A stretch of 64,000 nucleotides of DNA from Iningainema tapete BLCC-T55 (GCF_014698965.1 NZ_JACXAE010000086.1:124001-188000); one strand, 5' to 3'; positions 16,440 through 25,897 are shown, counted from the stretch's first letter. Notes: generated by a model from the sequence alone, not told the origin. Numbers and translations are program-made.

Positions 16440-17669
16440 ATGAACAGCTTTGAACAGCTGCAAGAAGCAGAACAGGCACTGTTACAGATTTTTTCTGGAA
16501 TTGACGCTCAGGTCAAGCAAAATCTTCAAAGAGTTTTGAAAGCCTTTCGCAATCAGCGTGTAGGCGCACATCATTTTGCTGGTGTCAGCGGATACGGTCA
16601 CGATGATCTAGGGCGAGAAACATTGGATAAAGTTTTTGCCTCTGTAATGGGTGCCCAGGCAGCAGTTGTACGGATACAATTCGTTTCTGGAACCCACGCG
16701 ATCGCATGTGCCTTATTTGGAGTCCTCCGTCCTGGCGATCAAATGTTAGCAGTGGCAGGTGCACCCTACGATACCCTCGAAGAAGTCATCGGTTTGCGAT
16801 CGTCCGGTCAAGGCTCACTTCTTGAGTTTGGCATCCACTATCGACAATTAGATCTTACCCCAGAAGGAACTGTGGATTGGCAAGCTTTAAGCCACGCGGT
16901 GGAAGACAACACTAGGTTAGTATTGATACAACGCTCCTGTGGCTATTCTTGGCGTCCTAGCCTATCAATAACCGATATTGAAAAAATCGTCCACTCGGTA
17001 AAACAACAAAACCCCAACACCATTTGCTTTGTCGATAACTGCTACGGCGAATTCATCGAAACCCAAGAACCCACCCACGTAGGTGCTGATTTAATCGCCG
17101 GGTCATTAATTAAAAACCCCGGTGGCACTATTGTTACCGCAGGTGGTTACGTAGCAGGTCGGGAAGATTTAGTAGAAGCAGCAGCTTGTCGCCTCACAGC
17201 ACCTGGTATCGGTAGTTATGGAGGTGCTACATTTGACCAAAACCGCCTACTATTCCAAGGGCTATTTCTCGCACCCCAAATGGTAGGAGAAGCAATGAAA
17301 GGCACTCACCTTACTGGTTATGTATTTGACAAACTAGGTTACCCAGTCAACCCAGCACCACTCGCCCCACGTCGGGACGTAATTCAAGCAATTAAACTCG
17401 GTTCAGCACAAAAGCTAATTGCCTTTTGTCAAGCCATACAACAAAATTCTCCCATCGGTTCTTACATTAACCCCGAACCTGCCCAAATGCCTGGATATGA
17501 GAGCGATGTAGTCATGGCAGGAGGAACATTTATCGAAGGAAGTACCTTAGAATTCTCTGCTGATGGTCCTTTACGTGAACCTTATGTAGTTTACTGCCAA
17601 GGCGGAACTCATTGGACACATGTGGCGATCGCTTTAGAAGCTGCCATAGAAGCCGTAGGACCGATTTGA
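16440..17669 (+). CDS. PLP-dependent methionine gamma-lyase/aluminium-resistance family protein
   Basis: The 409-residue fold-type I PLP enzyme has the expected cofactor motif, with the Schiff-base lysine in GSLIKNPGGT. Other family features are VSGTHAIACALFG, CFVDNCYGEF and the C-terminal GGTHWTHVAIALEAAI. The family is annotated as aluminium-resistance or methionine gamma-lyase-like; the true substrate in cyanobacteria is uncertain. The start follows GAGG (16431-16434), 5 bp before the ATG, which favours it over an ATG 27 bp upstream. It is divergent from desC. Confidence 0.85.
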   Translation: MNSFEQLQEAEQALLQIFSGIDAQVKQNLQRVLKAFRNQRVGAHHFAGVSGYGHDDLGRETLDKVFASVMGAQAAVVRIQFVSGTHAIACALFGVLRPGDQMLAVAGAPYDTLEEVIGLRSSGQGSLLEFGIHYRQLDLTPEGTVDWQALSHAVEDNTRLVLIQRSCGYSWRPSLSITDIEKIVHSVKQQNPNTICFVDNCYGEFIETQEPTHVGADLIAGSLIKNPGGTIVTAGGYVAGREDLVEAAACRLTAPGIGSYGGATFDQNRLLFQGLFLAPQMVGEAMKGTHLTGYVFDKLGYPVNPAPLAPRRDVIQAIKLGSAQKLIAFCQAIQQNSPIGSYINPEPAQMPGYESDVVMAGGTFIEGSTLEFSADGPLREPYVVYCQGGTHWTHVAIALEAAIEAVGPI

Positions 17670-17712
17670 GGTTTATCTTGGAAGTCAGGAAAGAAATAAT
17701 CTGGTTAACCAA

Positions 17713-18342
17713 ATGAATCTACAAAAAATCAGCATTTCTTATACTGAACTTCCGCAAAATTGGTCTTGGGTACGATTAAATCAATTGTGCGTCCAAGACC
17801 GAAAAATTATCCAACCTGGTTCTCACGCCAGCATTAGTTTGCCATACTTAAGTATGGAACATATTGAAAGTCAAACAGGTCGAATTCTGCGAACTTCATC
17901 TACTTTGGTAGAAGATGAAGGCAAAAGTACAACATTTGCTTTTAACAACAGTCACATTCTTTATGGCAAATTGCGTCCTTATTTAAATAAAGTTGCCCTA
18001 CCAGATTTTTGTGGTCGTTGCACCACAGAACTTATTCCTCTTCTGCCTAATCCAAATGTTTCCAGACGTTATTTAGCTTGGTTACTTAGACGACCTGAAA
18101 CTGTAGAATTTGCTATGAAGGAAACAACTGGTTCTCGAATGCCACGCGCTAATATTGACAAGTTACTACTTTTGCAGGTTCCTGTCCCAAATTTAATCGA
18201 GCAACAAGAAAAGTTAGCAGATGCGATGGATGAGCAAATGAACAGTATTGAACATGCCAAAAAGGCTTGTCTTGAACAATTGACATTAATCGACAAACTA
18301 TTAGTACGTTTGCGAACGGATTTTCCTTTAATGATTGAATAA
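17713..18342 (+). CDS. hsdS: Half-size type I DNA specificity subunit (HsdS)
   Basis: The 209-residue protein has one target-recognition domain: it begins ELPQNWSWVRLNQLC and has YLSMEHIESQTG, HILYGKLRPYLNKVALP and MPRANIDKLLLLQVPVP. One C-terminal coiled coil (about 160-200, EQQEKLADAMDEQM) follows. Full HsdS proteins have two recognition domains and about 400 residues. Half-subunits can dimerise and recognise a palindromic bipartite site. It is followed 5 bp later by hsdM, and no hsdR lies in the window. Confidence 0.82.
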   Translation: MNLQKISISYTELPQNWSWVRLNQLCVQDRKIIQPGSHASISLPYLSMEHIESQTGRILRTSSTLVEDEGKSTTFAFNNSHILYGKLRPYLNKVALPDFCGRCTTELIPLLPNPNVSRRYLAWLLRRPETVEFAMKETTGSRMPRANIDKLLLLQVPVPNLIEQQEKLADAMDEQMNSIEHAKKACLEQLTLIDKLLVRLRTDFPLMIE

Positions 18343-18347
18343 GCTAA

Positions 18348-19922
18348 ATGAGTAGGCTTCATGAGTATCAAATAAAAGAGACTAAAAATAGTAAGATTTT
18401 TAAAACTCCTCAGTCACTTAACGGAGCGATTAAGAGTATATGTGACATTATGCGGCGCTCAAACTGTGCTGGTGCAATGCAGTATATTCCAGAATTAACT
18501 TGGTTGTTTTTTCTGCGTATTCTCGATGAACAGGAGGCTATTGAAGCAAAAGCAGCAATCATAGGAAGTCAATTTATACCTTCATTAATATCACCATACC
18601 GTTGGCATCAATGGGCAGCACCCAATGGATGGAAACGAATAGAGTTACAAATGAGCCGGGGTGGAGAATTTCTCAGCTTTGTTAATAAAGAACTGATTCC
18701 ATATCTCAAATCTTTAAAAGATCAGCCTTTATCTTCACATCGTCAAAAAGTAATTGCTGAAATTATTTCTGGCGTAGAGAAAGTACGTCTTGATACTGAA
18801 AATAACTTATTGGAAGTAATAGATAAAATCCACAAAATTAGTCATGAAAATGTAGACTTTACTCATATATTTCCCATATCCCAAGTATATGAAGGATTGT
18901 TGCTGAAAATGGGAGAAAAGTCGAACGACGGTGGACAGTTTTTTACTCCGCGTGAGATTGTCCGCGTCATGGTAAATGTTGTTGCACCGCGTCTGGGTGA
19001 GACAGTTTACGATCCTTGTTGTGGAACTGGGGGTTTTTTAGCACAATCTTATGAATATATTCGTGAATCTTTGGGAAAAAATGTTTCTGTTCAGCAACTT
19101 GAAGTACTCAAGCATCATACCTTTTATGGTAGAGAAAAAGAAAATCTTATTTACCCAATCGCTTTAGCAAATTTGCTACTACATGGAATTAATGAACCTC
19201 ACATATGGCATGGTAACACCCTGGCAAAACAAGTATTTTATGACGAGCTATATAAAAATGCTCCAAACTGCTTTGATGTTATTCTTACTAATCCTCCTTT
19301 TGGTGGCAAGGAAGGAAAAGAAGTTCAAAACAATTTTGCTTTTAAAACAAGCTCAACTCAAGTGTTATTCTTGCAACATATAATTAATAGCCTTAAACCT
19401 GGTGGACGTTGCGGTATTGTGCTTGATGAAGGTGTTTTATTTCGGACAAATGAATTATCATTTGTTCAGACAAAGCGTAAGCTACTTACAGAATGTAACT
19501 TATGGTGTGTGGTGAGTTTACCCGTGGGCGTTTTCGTAAACGTAGGTACAAGCTTGAAAACTAACTTGTTGTTTTTTACTAAAGGTAAACCAACAGAGAA
19601 TATTTGGTATTACGATTTGTCAGACATTAAAATTAGCAAGAAAAGTCCTTTAACATTAGATAAATTTGAAGAGTTTTTTAATTTGCTAGCTAAGCAAAGT
19701 AAAAGTGAGTTGAGTGATAGCACTAATACTTGTTCACGTAGTTGGACTGTATCTCGTCAAGTAATAGAGTCCAACGGCTATAATCTCATGGCAGTAAACC
19801 CAAATATTTTTGTGAAAGAAGATAGTCAGACAAAAGAAGAGTTATTACACTTGATAGAAGCTAAAGGTTCTGAAGTAATGGAAGCTCTAGCATTTGTGAG
19901 AAATCGTTATTCTGACGACTAA
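18348..19922 (+). CDS. hsdM: Type I DNA N6-adenine methyltransferase subunit (HsdM)
   Basis: The 524-residue protein has an HsdM N-terminal helical domain (SICDIMRRSNCAG...YIPELTWLFFLR) and a Rossmann methyltransferase core. The SAM motif is YDPCCGTGGFL, preceded by GGQFFTPREIVRVMV, and the catalytic motif IV is NPPFGG. With HsdS it should methylate adenine in a bipartite site. It comes after hsdS, the reverse of the common M-S order. Without HsdR the pair may be a modification-only (orphan) system. Its stop overlaps the convergent TAXI gene by 4 bp. Confidence 0.9.
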   Translation: MSRLHEYQIKETKNSKIFKTPQSLNGAIKSICDIMRRSNCAGAMQYIPELTWLFFLRILDEQEAIEAKAAIIGSQFIPSLISPYRWHQWAAPNGWKRIELQMSRGGEFLSFVNKELIPYLKSLKDQPLSSHRQKVIAEIISGVEKVRLDTENNLLEVIDKIHKISHENVDFTHIFPISQVYEGLLLKMGEKSNDGGQFFTPREIVRVMVNVVAPRLGETVYDPCCGTGGFLAQSYEYIRESLGKNVSVQQLEVLKHHTFYGREKENLIYPIALANLLLHGINEPHIWHGNTLAKQVFYDELYKNAPNCFDVILTNPPFGGKEGKEVQNNFAFKTSSTQVLFLQHIINSLKPGGRCGIVLDEGVLFRTNELSFVQTKRKLLTECNLWCVVSLPVGVFVNVGTSLKTNLLFFTKGKPTENIWYYDLSDIKISKKSPLTLDKFEEFFNLLAKQSKSELSDSTNTCSRSWTVSRQVIESNGYNLMAVNPNIFVKEDSQTKEELLHLIEAKGSEVMEALAFVRNRYSDD

Positions 19923-21553
19923 TTTCTTTCAATCGCGTCTCTTGTAGTTTTATAAGCTTCGATAAAAGTTCGGAATGACTCTTGTGATATCTTTTTATCT
20001 ATTAAGTCTTTTGCTACTTTTTGGAGAACTCTATCTAATTGTTGTAAAAGTAAATCTTTGTTGTGCTTAGACGTTTGCAGTAATGTAACTACTTCATTAA
20101 TATAATCAGCGGAAAGAACTTTTTGCTCCTGCTCTATTTTTTGCTGTTCAAGTTGCCTTTCTCTCTCTATCGCCTCTCGCGTAGTTTTGTAAGCTTCGTT
20201 GAAGGTTCGGAATGATTCTTGAGAAATTCTCTCTTTAACTAAAGCACTAGCCGCATCTGTGAAAACTATATCAAGTGCAAGTTGTCTAGAATCAAGGTTT
20301 TGTCGCTGTCCTGTCATTAAGTTAATCGCTGCATTAATATAGGTATCAGCATTTTCTTTTCTACTATTTGCTACCCATAATCTAAATTGCCGAATCCAGG
20401 AAACTATCAGCAGGATAACTGTGAGTATTAGAGCTAAAAAGTCAGCATTTTGTTGGATAAAAGAGGGTTTGTCTTGATCGTAGTAGGCGATCGCTCCTGG
20501 GTGAATTGGTGGAATTCCACTAGCGCTAGTATTACTACTTGGTTGACTAATGCTGGCAACTAAAGGTTTAACTTCCGGATGCTGATTAGAGATAGCTTTA
20601 GCTATTTCTTGACGATTTTCAAAAATAATGCTAGTGATTTCTTGAATCACACCTTTATCTACCTTGTCACTTGCTACCAACAACCTTGACACTGCTACTG
20701 TTGACAAGTCTCTTTCGGGTACTGGTTGAGCGCCCCTATAAGTTCCTTCGGGAATGATGGCACGTTCAAAGGCAGGATGCTTGACTTTCATCGCTTCTGC
20801 CTGTGCGATCGCCACTAATCTTCCATCTTTTTCTTGTACAAGTGTAGAAATACCTCTATTTCCTAAAGCGCGGACGCGGAACAAAGCATCAGCAATTCCT
20901 AATTGAAAATCTTGTTCTGCTTGGCTGTCATTATAACTACCATTATTAGCTCCTGTAACTGTAAGGTCTAGAGTCTTTTTATCTTCTCTTACTAAACCAT
21001 AATGTTCTGCTACTTTTTGGAAAGATTTATACTGCCCTCCCTGAGTAGGTAAAGCAATATTCTTACCTTTAAGTTGAACAAATTGTTTAATATTAGCGTC
21101 TCTTACCACTAACTGAAACAAATCTTTGTACAATACAGCAACTGTTTGTGGTGCAGCTTTTATGGGTTGTTGTGAATTATATTTTCTAGGAGATATTACA
21201 TCCATTTCTTCAGCTAAAACATCTGCTTGAGCAGTTGCTAGAGCCACCTCACCCTGTTCTAACTTTTGGATGTTTTCTGCTGTGCCACCAGTTGGTTCAA
21301 CTTTAATCTTAATATTCGATTTTTGTTCAACAACTTTTTTAATAGCTTCACTAATGATATAACTTTCCCCTTCTTTGTCTCCTGCTGCCAAAATCAGTTC
21401 AGGTCCTGTGACACGTATAACAATATTTGAGATAATTAGTAAAGCTAAACTAATACTTGTGAATCCTAAACTGATAAAAATAAACTTAGATAGCGGGTCA
21501 AGAGTGCGAAAAAAAGCTAGGAATTTGGTTGTAGAAATTTTTAATGCTGCCAT
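19919..21553 (-). CDS. TAXI-family solute-binding protein with extra C-terminal membrane and repeat region
   Basis: The 544-residue protein has an N-terminal membrane anchor (about 22-47). A TAXI/NMT1-like periplasmic binding domain follows (LAAGDKEGESYIISEAI, TGGTAENIQKLEQGEVALATAQADV), then a second membrane segment (about 373-391) and a cytoplasmic-type charged tail. The tail holds two copies of ISQESFRTF-x-EAYKTTR-x-AIER. TAXI proteins normally deliver solutes such as glutamate to a TRAP permease, but none is encoded here. The double anchoring points to sensing or a tethered receptor rather than free delivery; that is inference. Confidence 0.75.
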   Translation of the reverse strand: MAALKISTTKFLAFFRTLDPLSKFIFISLGFTSISLALLIISNIVIRVTGPELILAAGDKEGESYIISEAIKKVVEQKSNIKIKVEPTGGTAENIQKLEQGEVALATAQADVLAEEMDVISPRKYNSQQPIKAAPQTVAVLYKDLFQLVVRDANIKQFVQLKGKNIALPTQGGQYKSFQKVAEHYGLVREDKKTLDLTVTGANNGSYNDSQAEQDFQLGIADALFRVRALGNRGISTLVQEKDGRLVAIAQAEAMKVKHPAFERAIIPEGTYRGAQPVPERDLSTVAVSRLLVASDKVDKGVIQEITSIIFENRQEIAKAISNQHPEVKPLVASISQPSSNTSASGIPPIHPGAIAYYDQDKPSFIQQNADFLALILTVILLIVSWIRQFRLWVANSRKENADTYINAAINLMTGQRQNLDSRQLALDIVFTDAASALVKERISQESFRTFNEAYKTTREAIERERQLEQQKIEQEQKVLSADYINEVVTLLQTSKHNKDLLLQQLDRVLQKVAKDLIDKKISQESFRTFIEAYKTTRDAIERN

Positions 21554-21646
21554 ATCCGCAAATGATGTATTGCTGTTGTAGGCTTTAGCTCATTTATAAC
21601 TACAAACTGAGGTGACATATTCCAGAATTCCTAGCTAAGTAAACTT

Positions 21647-22999
21647 CTAAGCCCTATCCCAAGGTCCCCAAATGGCAAAAGTGATTCCAGGAGTTTGGAT
21701 ATTGACAAACAATGTTTCACCATCTGGAGAGAAACAAGCACCAGCAAACTCATTATCATTAAGAGCGTTACGAGCAAACTGGTAAAGTTCTCCTTGAGGA
21801 GTCACCCCAACCAGGAAATTATCGCCATCACCATCTTCACAAAGGATAAGGTCGCCAAAGGGAGCTACAACTATGTTATCTGGCATATCTAGTATGCTCT
21901 TATCATTTGGCTCCACAAATAGTTGAATTGTGCCACCGTCTGCTGCGTTTCTACCAGGAGTGTAACGCCAAACTTGACCACCACTGTTAGCTCCACCACT
22001 TGTACAGCAGAAGTAAAACTCTCCGTTGCCGTACCATATTCCTTCACCACGAGCAAACTGTGCTGCCCCCTTAGCAAAACCTTCTCTACGTACAGTGTCT
22101 TGAGCAGGATCGTAATCTTCAATGCGAACCCACTCGACTTGTTTTGCATCTGGAGGGAAGTTAGTCTTGGTGTTGGCTTGAGGTATACCTTTAATCACTA
22201 GAGCCTCAAGAACACCACCTTCCTCTAATACGCCTCGTCTTTTGGGGATGAAACGATAGAATAGGCTGTCTCCTGCATCTTCTGTTTGATAGACAATTCC
22301 TGTTCTAGGATCTACAGCAATAGCTTCGTGGTTAAAACGACCCATTTCTACCAGAGGTACAGGATCTACAGTACCCTTTTTGGGTCTACGTAGCGCTGGA
22401 ACTTCAAAATTATAACCGTGGCGCTTGGAAACTCTATTTGGGTTAGGGACTAAAATACCAGAATTTGCTGGTTGTTCGATTAGTTCTGGATTTGTTTGTG
22501 GAGTAAAGGTGTTTTCTTCACAACTAATCCAAGAACCCCAAGGAGTTGCACCACCAGCGCAGTTGCGGACAGTTCCTGCTAATGAAGCATAATCTCTGAC
22601 GAGTTCGCGATTTGAGTTGACGACTAATGTTGTTGTACCACCCTTACAAAACTCGTCATATCTATTGCCGATAACTTCTGTAGATGAGTTTGGGCTGAGT
22701 TCGTGGTTACGGACTAGAATAGTGGTGCGATTTGGTCCAGCAAAAGTAGCCATTCCATCGTGAGCGCCCGGTACCCGGTTGCCATCACTCATCAAATCGC
22801 CTGTGTTGGAAAAAGTTTTGTATCGGAACCCAGCTGGTAAATCTAGTAAGCCATTAGGATCTGGTATCAGTGGACCATAACCCTCAGTTGTTAGTTGTGT
22901 TCCTTGCGCTCTGGCATGAAGACCTTTTAAGCCATTTGCTACAACAAGAGTTGCCGCAGTTGAACCTGCAAGAGTAAAAAATTTTCTTCTTGATACCAC
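21647..22999 (-). CDS. PhoX-like (DUF839) alkaline phosphatase family protein, Tat-exported
   Basis: The mature part shows the PhoX/DUF839 pattern: RVPGAHDGMATF, LVRNHELSPN, ISCEENTFTP, MGRFNHEAIAVD, YQTEDAGDSLFYRF and LCEDGDGDNFL, which supply Ca/Fe ligands in PhoX. The N terminus has a twin-arginine signal SRRKFFTLAGSTAATLVVANG, so a folded metalloprotein is exported. No in-frame ATG exists; a GTG at 22999 preceded by GAGAG gives a normal short Tat n-region (450 residues in all), while a TTG at 23083 would add 28 residues. A role in phosphate scavenging is inferred from the family. Confidence 0.82.
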   Translation of the reverse strand: MVSRRKFFTLAGSTAATLVVANGLKGLHARAQGTQLTTEGYGPLIPDPNGLLDLPAGFRYKTFSNTGDLMSDGNRVPGAHDGMATFAGPNRTTILVRNHELSPNSSTEVIGNRYDEFCKGGTTTLVVNSNRELVRDYASLAGTVRNCAGGATPWGSWISCEENTFTPQTNPELIEQPANSGILVPNPNRVSKRHGYNFEVPALRRPKKGTVDPVPLVEMGRFNHEAIAVDPRTGIVYQTEDAGDSLFYRFIPKRRGVLEEGGVLEALVIKGIPQANTKTNFPPDAKQVEWVRIEDYDPAQDTVRREGFAKGAAQFARGEGIWYGNGEFYFCCTSGGANSGGQVWRYTPGRNAADGGTIQLFVEPNDKSILDMPDNIVVAPFGDLILCEDGDGDNFLVGVTPQGELYQFARNALNDNEFAGACFSPDGETLFVNIQTPGITFAIWGPWDRA

Positions 23000-23261
23000 A
23001 GTGTTCTCTCTTCTCTTTAATTCAGATCTAAATAGGAGTAGATACGGCAAATATTGGGCTAAACCAACATATTTATTTGCCAATTTTTAATGCATAATTT
23101 TTTTGTTAATGCATCTACCCAAGTAGTTAGAATATATTGCTAAAGTTAAGCTTAGTTAAACTCACGATTAATTGTGATTATATAAATAAATGTAAATATA
23201 TATTTCTGCTTGTGTGCGCTCAAAAATAAAAACTATTTTCAATTAACGTTTTAGCATCCTA

Positions 23262-23295
23262 AGATCCCCGACTTCGTAAGAGTTGTCGGGGATCT
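23262..23295. repeat. CCCGAC-family hairpin downstream of bciB
   Basis: Arms AGATCCCCGAC (23262-23272) and GTCGGGGATCT (23285-23295) pair perfectly. The hairpin ends 6 bp before the bciB stop codon on the opposite strand and so lies just at the 3' end of that transcript. It is related to the 33-bp palindromes at 39119 and 54467. Confidence 0.7.
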
Positions 23296-23301
23296 CAATA
23301 G

Positions 23302-24495
23302 CTATTCTGGCAATTTATATTGCCCAACGATACGCTTGGCAAACTCAGGAACGTGCGCCACTAATTTCTCTGGATGATTGCGTTTTACATACAAGTAATT
23401 GCGCGTGAAGTGGGAATCAATTGAGAAACGAGCGTATTCTAAACCTTTAGGACCAATTTTTTCAATCACCACACCCATTAATTTTGCTGCCCACATGGGA
23501 AGGGTGACTCCTTTATCATAAGCGGGGATGCTTTGTTGAACTGCTGAAGTGCGATCGCCTTTGGACATCACTGGCTGAGTTTCTAGTTGATCTTTCACCA
23601 ATTCCAACATTGAGTTACCTGTTTCATTTCTTACCACAATCCACTGCCAACCAAAAGGTGCGCCCATGTAACCGACTACTAAATCCGCTAAGGAATTTAC
23701 ATAGTCAAAGCAACTCATACAAGAAGAGGCAAACACATCTTTTAATTGGTTTGTTTTTAATCCAAAAAAAGGTACAGTTTCTGTTGAGCCATCTTCATGT
23801 TTGAAGTGAACGCGAAAGTCTTGCATGAATTCGTAATGTACAACTGTATCAGGCGAAGAGCTAGTGGTTTCGAGAAATTTTTGCAATCCGGCACGATTAA
23901 CATTATCTACACAAGGCGTACCCAATACATATAACTTTTCTAAACCTAGTTGTTTTTCTACAGCTCGTAATGCCTGAATTTGACAACCAACACCAATTAC
24001 CAGTAACCGCTTCATCCCCGATTTTTCCACTTGTTCCAACACAGAAAGGTTAGGTGATAGTGTAGGTTTATTTACCTTAGCAGCTAGTATTTCCTCGGTC
24101 GTACGAGCGATAATTGGCATCGGTTGAAAACGGTCTTCTTTAGTGTTTTGTACACAGACAACACCTTCAACCATTCCCCTGTTGAGCATTTCAATCGCAA
24201 TACTACTAACAATACCCGTCCACTGCGCCCCAGGAATTGGCTCTACTTTCCGCGCCGCCATCATGTCTTGATGAACACCAAAGTAAAGTTCATTATTGTT
24301 GTCAAGATTGCGCGATCGCGTGTGCGCTTGTTCCTCAAGATTATCTATCTGCTGATTAAGAAAAGCACAAGCATCCTTGACATAATGAACATAATATGTA
24401 TCACATAGCCCACACTCGCTACAAAGTTCCTTAGCGGGGCGAGGGCTACCGGGTTTAAGAGCTTTAGCTTTTTTGTGAGGAGAAACCGAGGTCAT
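23302..24495 (-). CDS. bciB: Ferredoxin-dependent 3,8-divinyl chlorophyllide reductase BciB
   Basis: The 397-residue protein of the F420 hydrogenase beta-subunit/FrhB family has the Cys cluster LCSECGLCDTYY (residues about 20-31) and a later SSCMSCFDYVNSLADL. Length and sequence fit cyanobacterial BciB (Synechocystis Slr1923), which reduces the C8 vinyl group of divinyl chlorophyllide using reduced ferredoxin and FAD. The related plant 7-hydroxymethyl chlorophyll a reductase is the main alternative, but this enzyme type in cyanobacteria is BciB. Confidence 0.9.
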   Translation of the reverse strand: MTSVSPHKKAKALKPGSPRPAKELCSECGLCDTYYVHYVKDACAFLNQQIDNLEEQAHTRSRNLDNNNELYFGVHQDMMAARKVEPIPGAQWTGIVSSIAIEMLNRGMVEGVVCVQNTKEDRFQPMPIIARTTEEILAAKVNKPTLSPNLSVLEQVEKSGMKRLLVIGVGCQIQALRAVEKQLGLEKLYVLGTPCVDNVNRAGLQKFLETTSSSPDTVVHYEFMQDFRVHFKHEDGSTETVPFFGLKTNQLKDVFASSCMSCFDYVNSLADLVVGYMGAPFGWQWIVVRNETGNSMLELVKDQLETQPVMSKGDRTSAVQQSIPAYDKGVTLPMWAAKLMGVVIEKIGPKGLEYARFSIDSHFTRNYLYVKRNHPEKLVAHVPEFAKRIVGQYKLPE

Positions 24496-24667
24496 ATTAA
24501 GGAGAGTTTGTTAACTAAGAAAATAAGATATCCAAAGCTTCACTTTACACAAAATTTAAGAGTAGAAAGCAAGAATTCATTGATTGTTACGATGCTGTAA
24601 CCAGTTTACGTAGGATACTTTGTATGTAATCTCAAGTCTGGATTACTTTTATACACGAGGAAGTTCT

Positions 24668-25234
24668 ATGCAAAGTATATTTCAAAATGCCAAAAGACTA
24701 ATTTCAATGTGCCTAGTTACACTGCTGCTGGTTACTAGCGCAATAACGATTTTACCCGCCCCAGCTAGGGCAGATAATGATTTCGTGATTGTTAAGTGTG
24801 AGTCAGACTGTGGAAACATGGCGGCATTTGCTGCGGGCGTAGCTTCGGGCAGTGCAGTAACGCTTGTTGCTACCGGAGGTGGTGGCACTGTAGCTACAGT
24901 TGCTGGAGTGAGTGAAATCGCGGCAATTGGAGAAGCAGCTATGACAGTGGTTGCTCCTTTAGCAGCAGTAGCAGCACCAGCAGTGGCAGCAGCCGCACCG
25001 GTAGTACTTCCGTCGCCGCAACAGCAGCAGTGGGATATTTTGGATACAGCGCGTGGCAAGCTCTTCAGCAAAGTCAGGCAAAGTCAGAATAATGTAATTA
25101 TAAAAGTTATGGTAGGTTGGGTTTACCGTGGGGAAACCCAACAAAAAATGGATAAATGGTTGGGTTTCGGTGCCTCAACCCAACCTACTACTACAACTAG
25201 TAAGTGTTTCATTCGTCGCAGAATGAGTGAGTAG
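24668..25234 (+). CDS. Secreted Ala/Gly-rich protein with a repeat-derived C terminus
   Basis: The 188-residue protein starts after GAGGAAG (24658-24664). A signal peptide ends near LPAPARADN (residues about 28-36). A Gly/Ala/Val-rich hydrophobic region (about 50-120) includes GGGGTVATVAG, then PSPQQQQWDILDTARGKLFS. From 25112 the frame runs through a 77-bp inverted-repeat element, giving WVYRGETQQKM and the tail up to 25234; the original C terminus was probably different. Function unknown. Confidence 0.6.
   Translation: MQSIFQNAKRLISMCLVTLLLVTSAITILPAPARADNDFVIVKCESDCGNMAAFAAGVASGSAVTLVATGGGGTVATVAGVSEIAAIGEAAMTVVAPLAAVAAPAVAAAAPVVLPSPQQQQWDILDTARGKLFSKVRQSQNNVIIKVMVGWVYRGETQQKMDKWLGFGASTQPTTTTSKCFIRRRMSE
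25112..25188. mobile_element. 77-bp MITE-like element, copy 1
   Basis: Terminal inverted repeats GTAGGTTGGGTT (25112-25123) and AACCCAACCTAC (25177-25188) enclose an inner pair GAAACCCAAC / GTTGGGTTTC. If the outer GTA/TAC is read as target, the core GGTTGGGTT...AACCCAACC is flanked by TA on both sides, as for IS630/Tc1-type elements. A second 77-bp copy is at 50218-50294. It lies in the 3' part of the secreted-protein gene. Confidence 0.8.
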
Positions 25235-25269
25235 TCTAGTACAAAGGATTTAAGTTGAGGTAATTAACC

Positions 25270-25887
25270 ATGACTCAAGCTTTACCTAAAAATAAATTAG
25301 TAACCTTTGATGAATTCATTGCTTGGTATCCGGATTCGGAACGGCGTTATGAACTACATGATGGAGTAATTGTTGAAATGCCTTTACCAAAAGGAGGACA
25401 TGAAAAAGTTATTGGCTTTTTAGTCAAAAAGCTAAATGTAGAAGTTGACAGGTTAAATCTACCTTATTTCGTACCAAAAACTGTCATAGTCAAACCATCA
25501 GAGAATCAATCAGGTTACTCACCAGATGTGTTGCTATTAAATGATTCTAATCTTGTCAATGAACCAATTTGGGAGCGGGAATCAGTAATTACTCAGGCAG
25601 CATCAATAGTATTAGCGATTGAAGTAGTTAGTACCAATTGGCGTGATGATTATCTCAAAAAATATGCAGACTATGAAACGATGGGAATCCCTGAATATTG
25701 GATGGTGGATTACCTAGCTTTGGGTGGTAGAGAGTTTATTGGCAACCCCAAACAACCTACTATTTTGGTTTGTTCTTTAGAGGAAGGTGAATATCGGGTA
25801 AGTAAGTTTCGCGGTGACGATCGCATCCAGTCGCCAACATTTCCTGAACTTACCTTAACCGCTCAACAGATTTTTGATGCAGCATAA
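25270..25887 (+). CDS. Uma2-family (DUF820) endonuclease-like protein
   Basis: The 205-residue protein of the very abundant cyanobacterial Uma2 family has a PD-(D/E)xK-type nuclease fold. Visible marks are the start FDEFIAWYPDSERRYELHDG, acidic YSPDVLLL, the strand AIEVVSTNWRDDY ending in KKYADYETMGIPEYWMVD, and the terminal SPTFPELTLTAQQIFD. The family's biological role is not established; many copies occur per genome. A stub of another member lies at 8150-8251. Confidence 0.85.
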   Translation: MTQALPKNKLVTFDEFIAWYPDSERRYELHDGVIVEMPLPKGGHEKVIGFLVKKLNVEVDRLNLPYFVPKTVIVKPSENQSGYSPDVLLLNDSNLVNEPIWERESVITQAASIVLAIEVVSTNWRDDYLKKYADYETMGIPEYWMVDYLALGGREFIGNPKQPTILVCSLEEGEYRVSKFRGDDRIQSPTFPELTLTAQQIFDAA

Positions 25888-25897
25888 TTTAGTATAA

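Noticed and set aside
24682-25071. Leftward frame opposite the secreted Ala-rich protein
   Set aside because: It is the antisense shadow of a G/C-rich Ala/Gly codon run; no ribosome site or family match.
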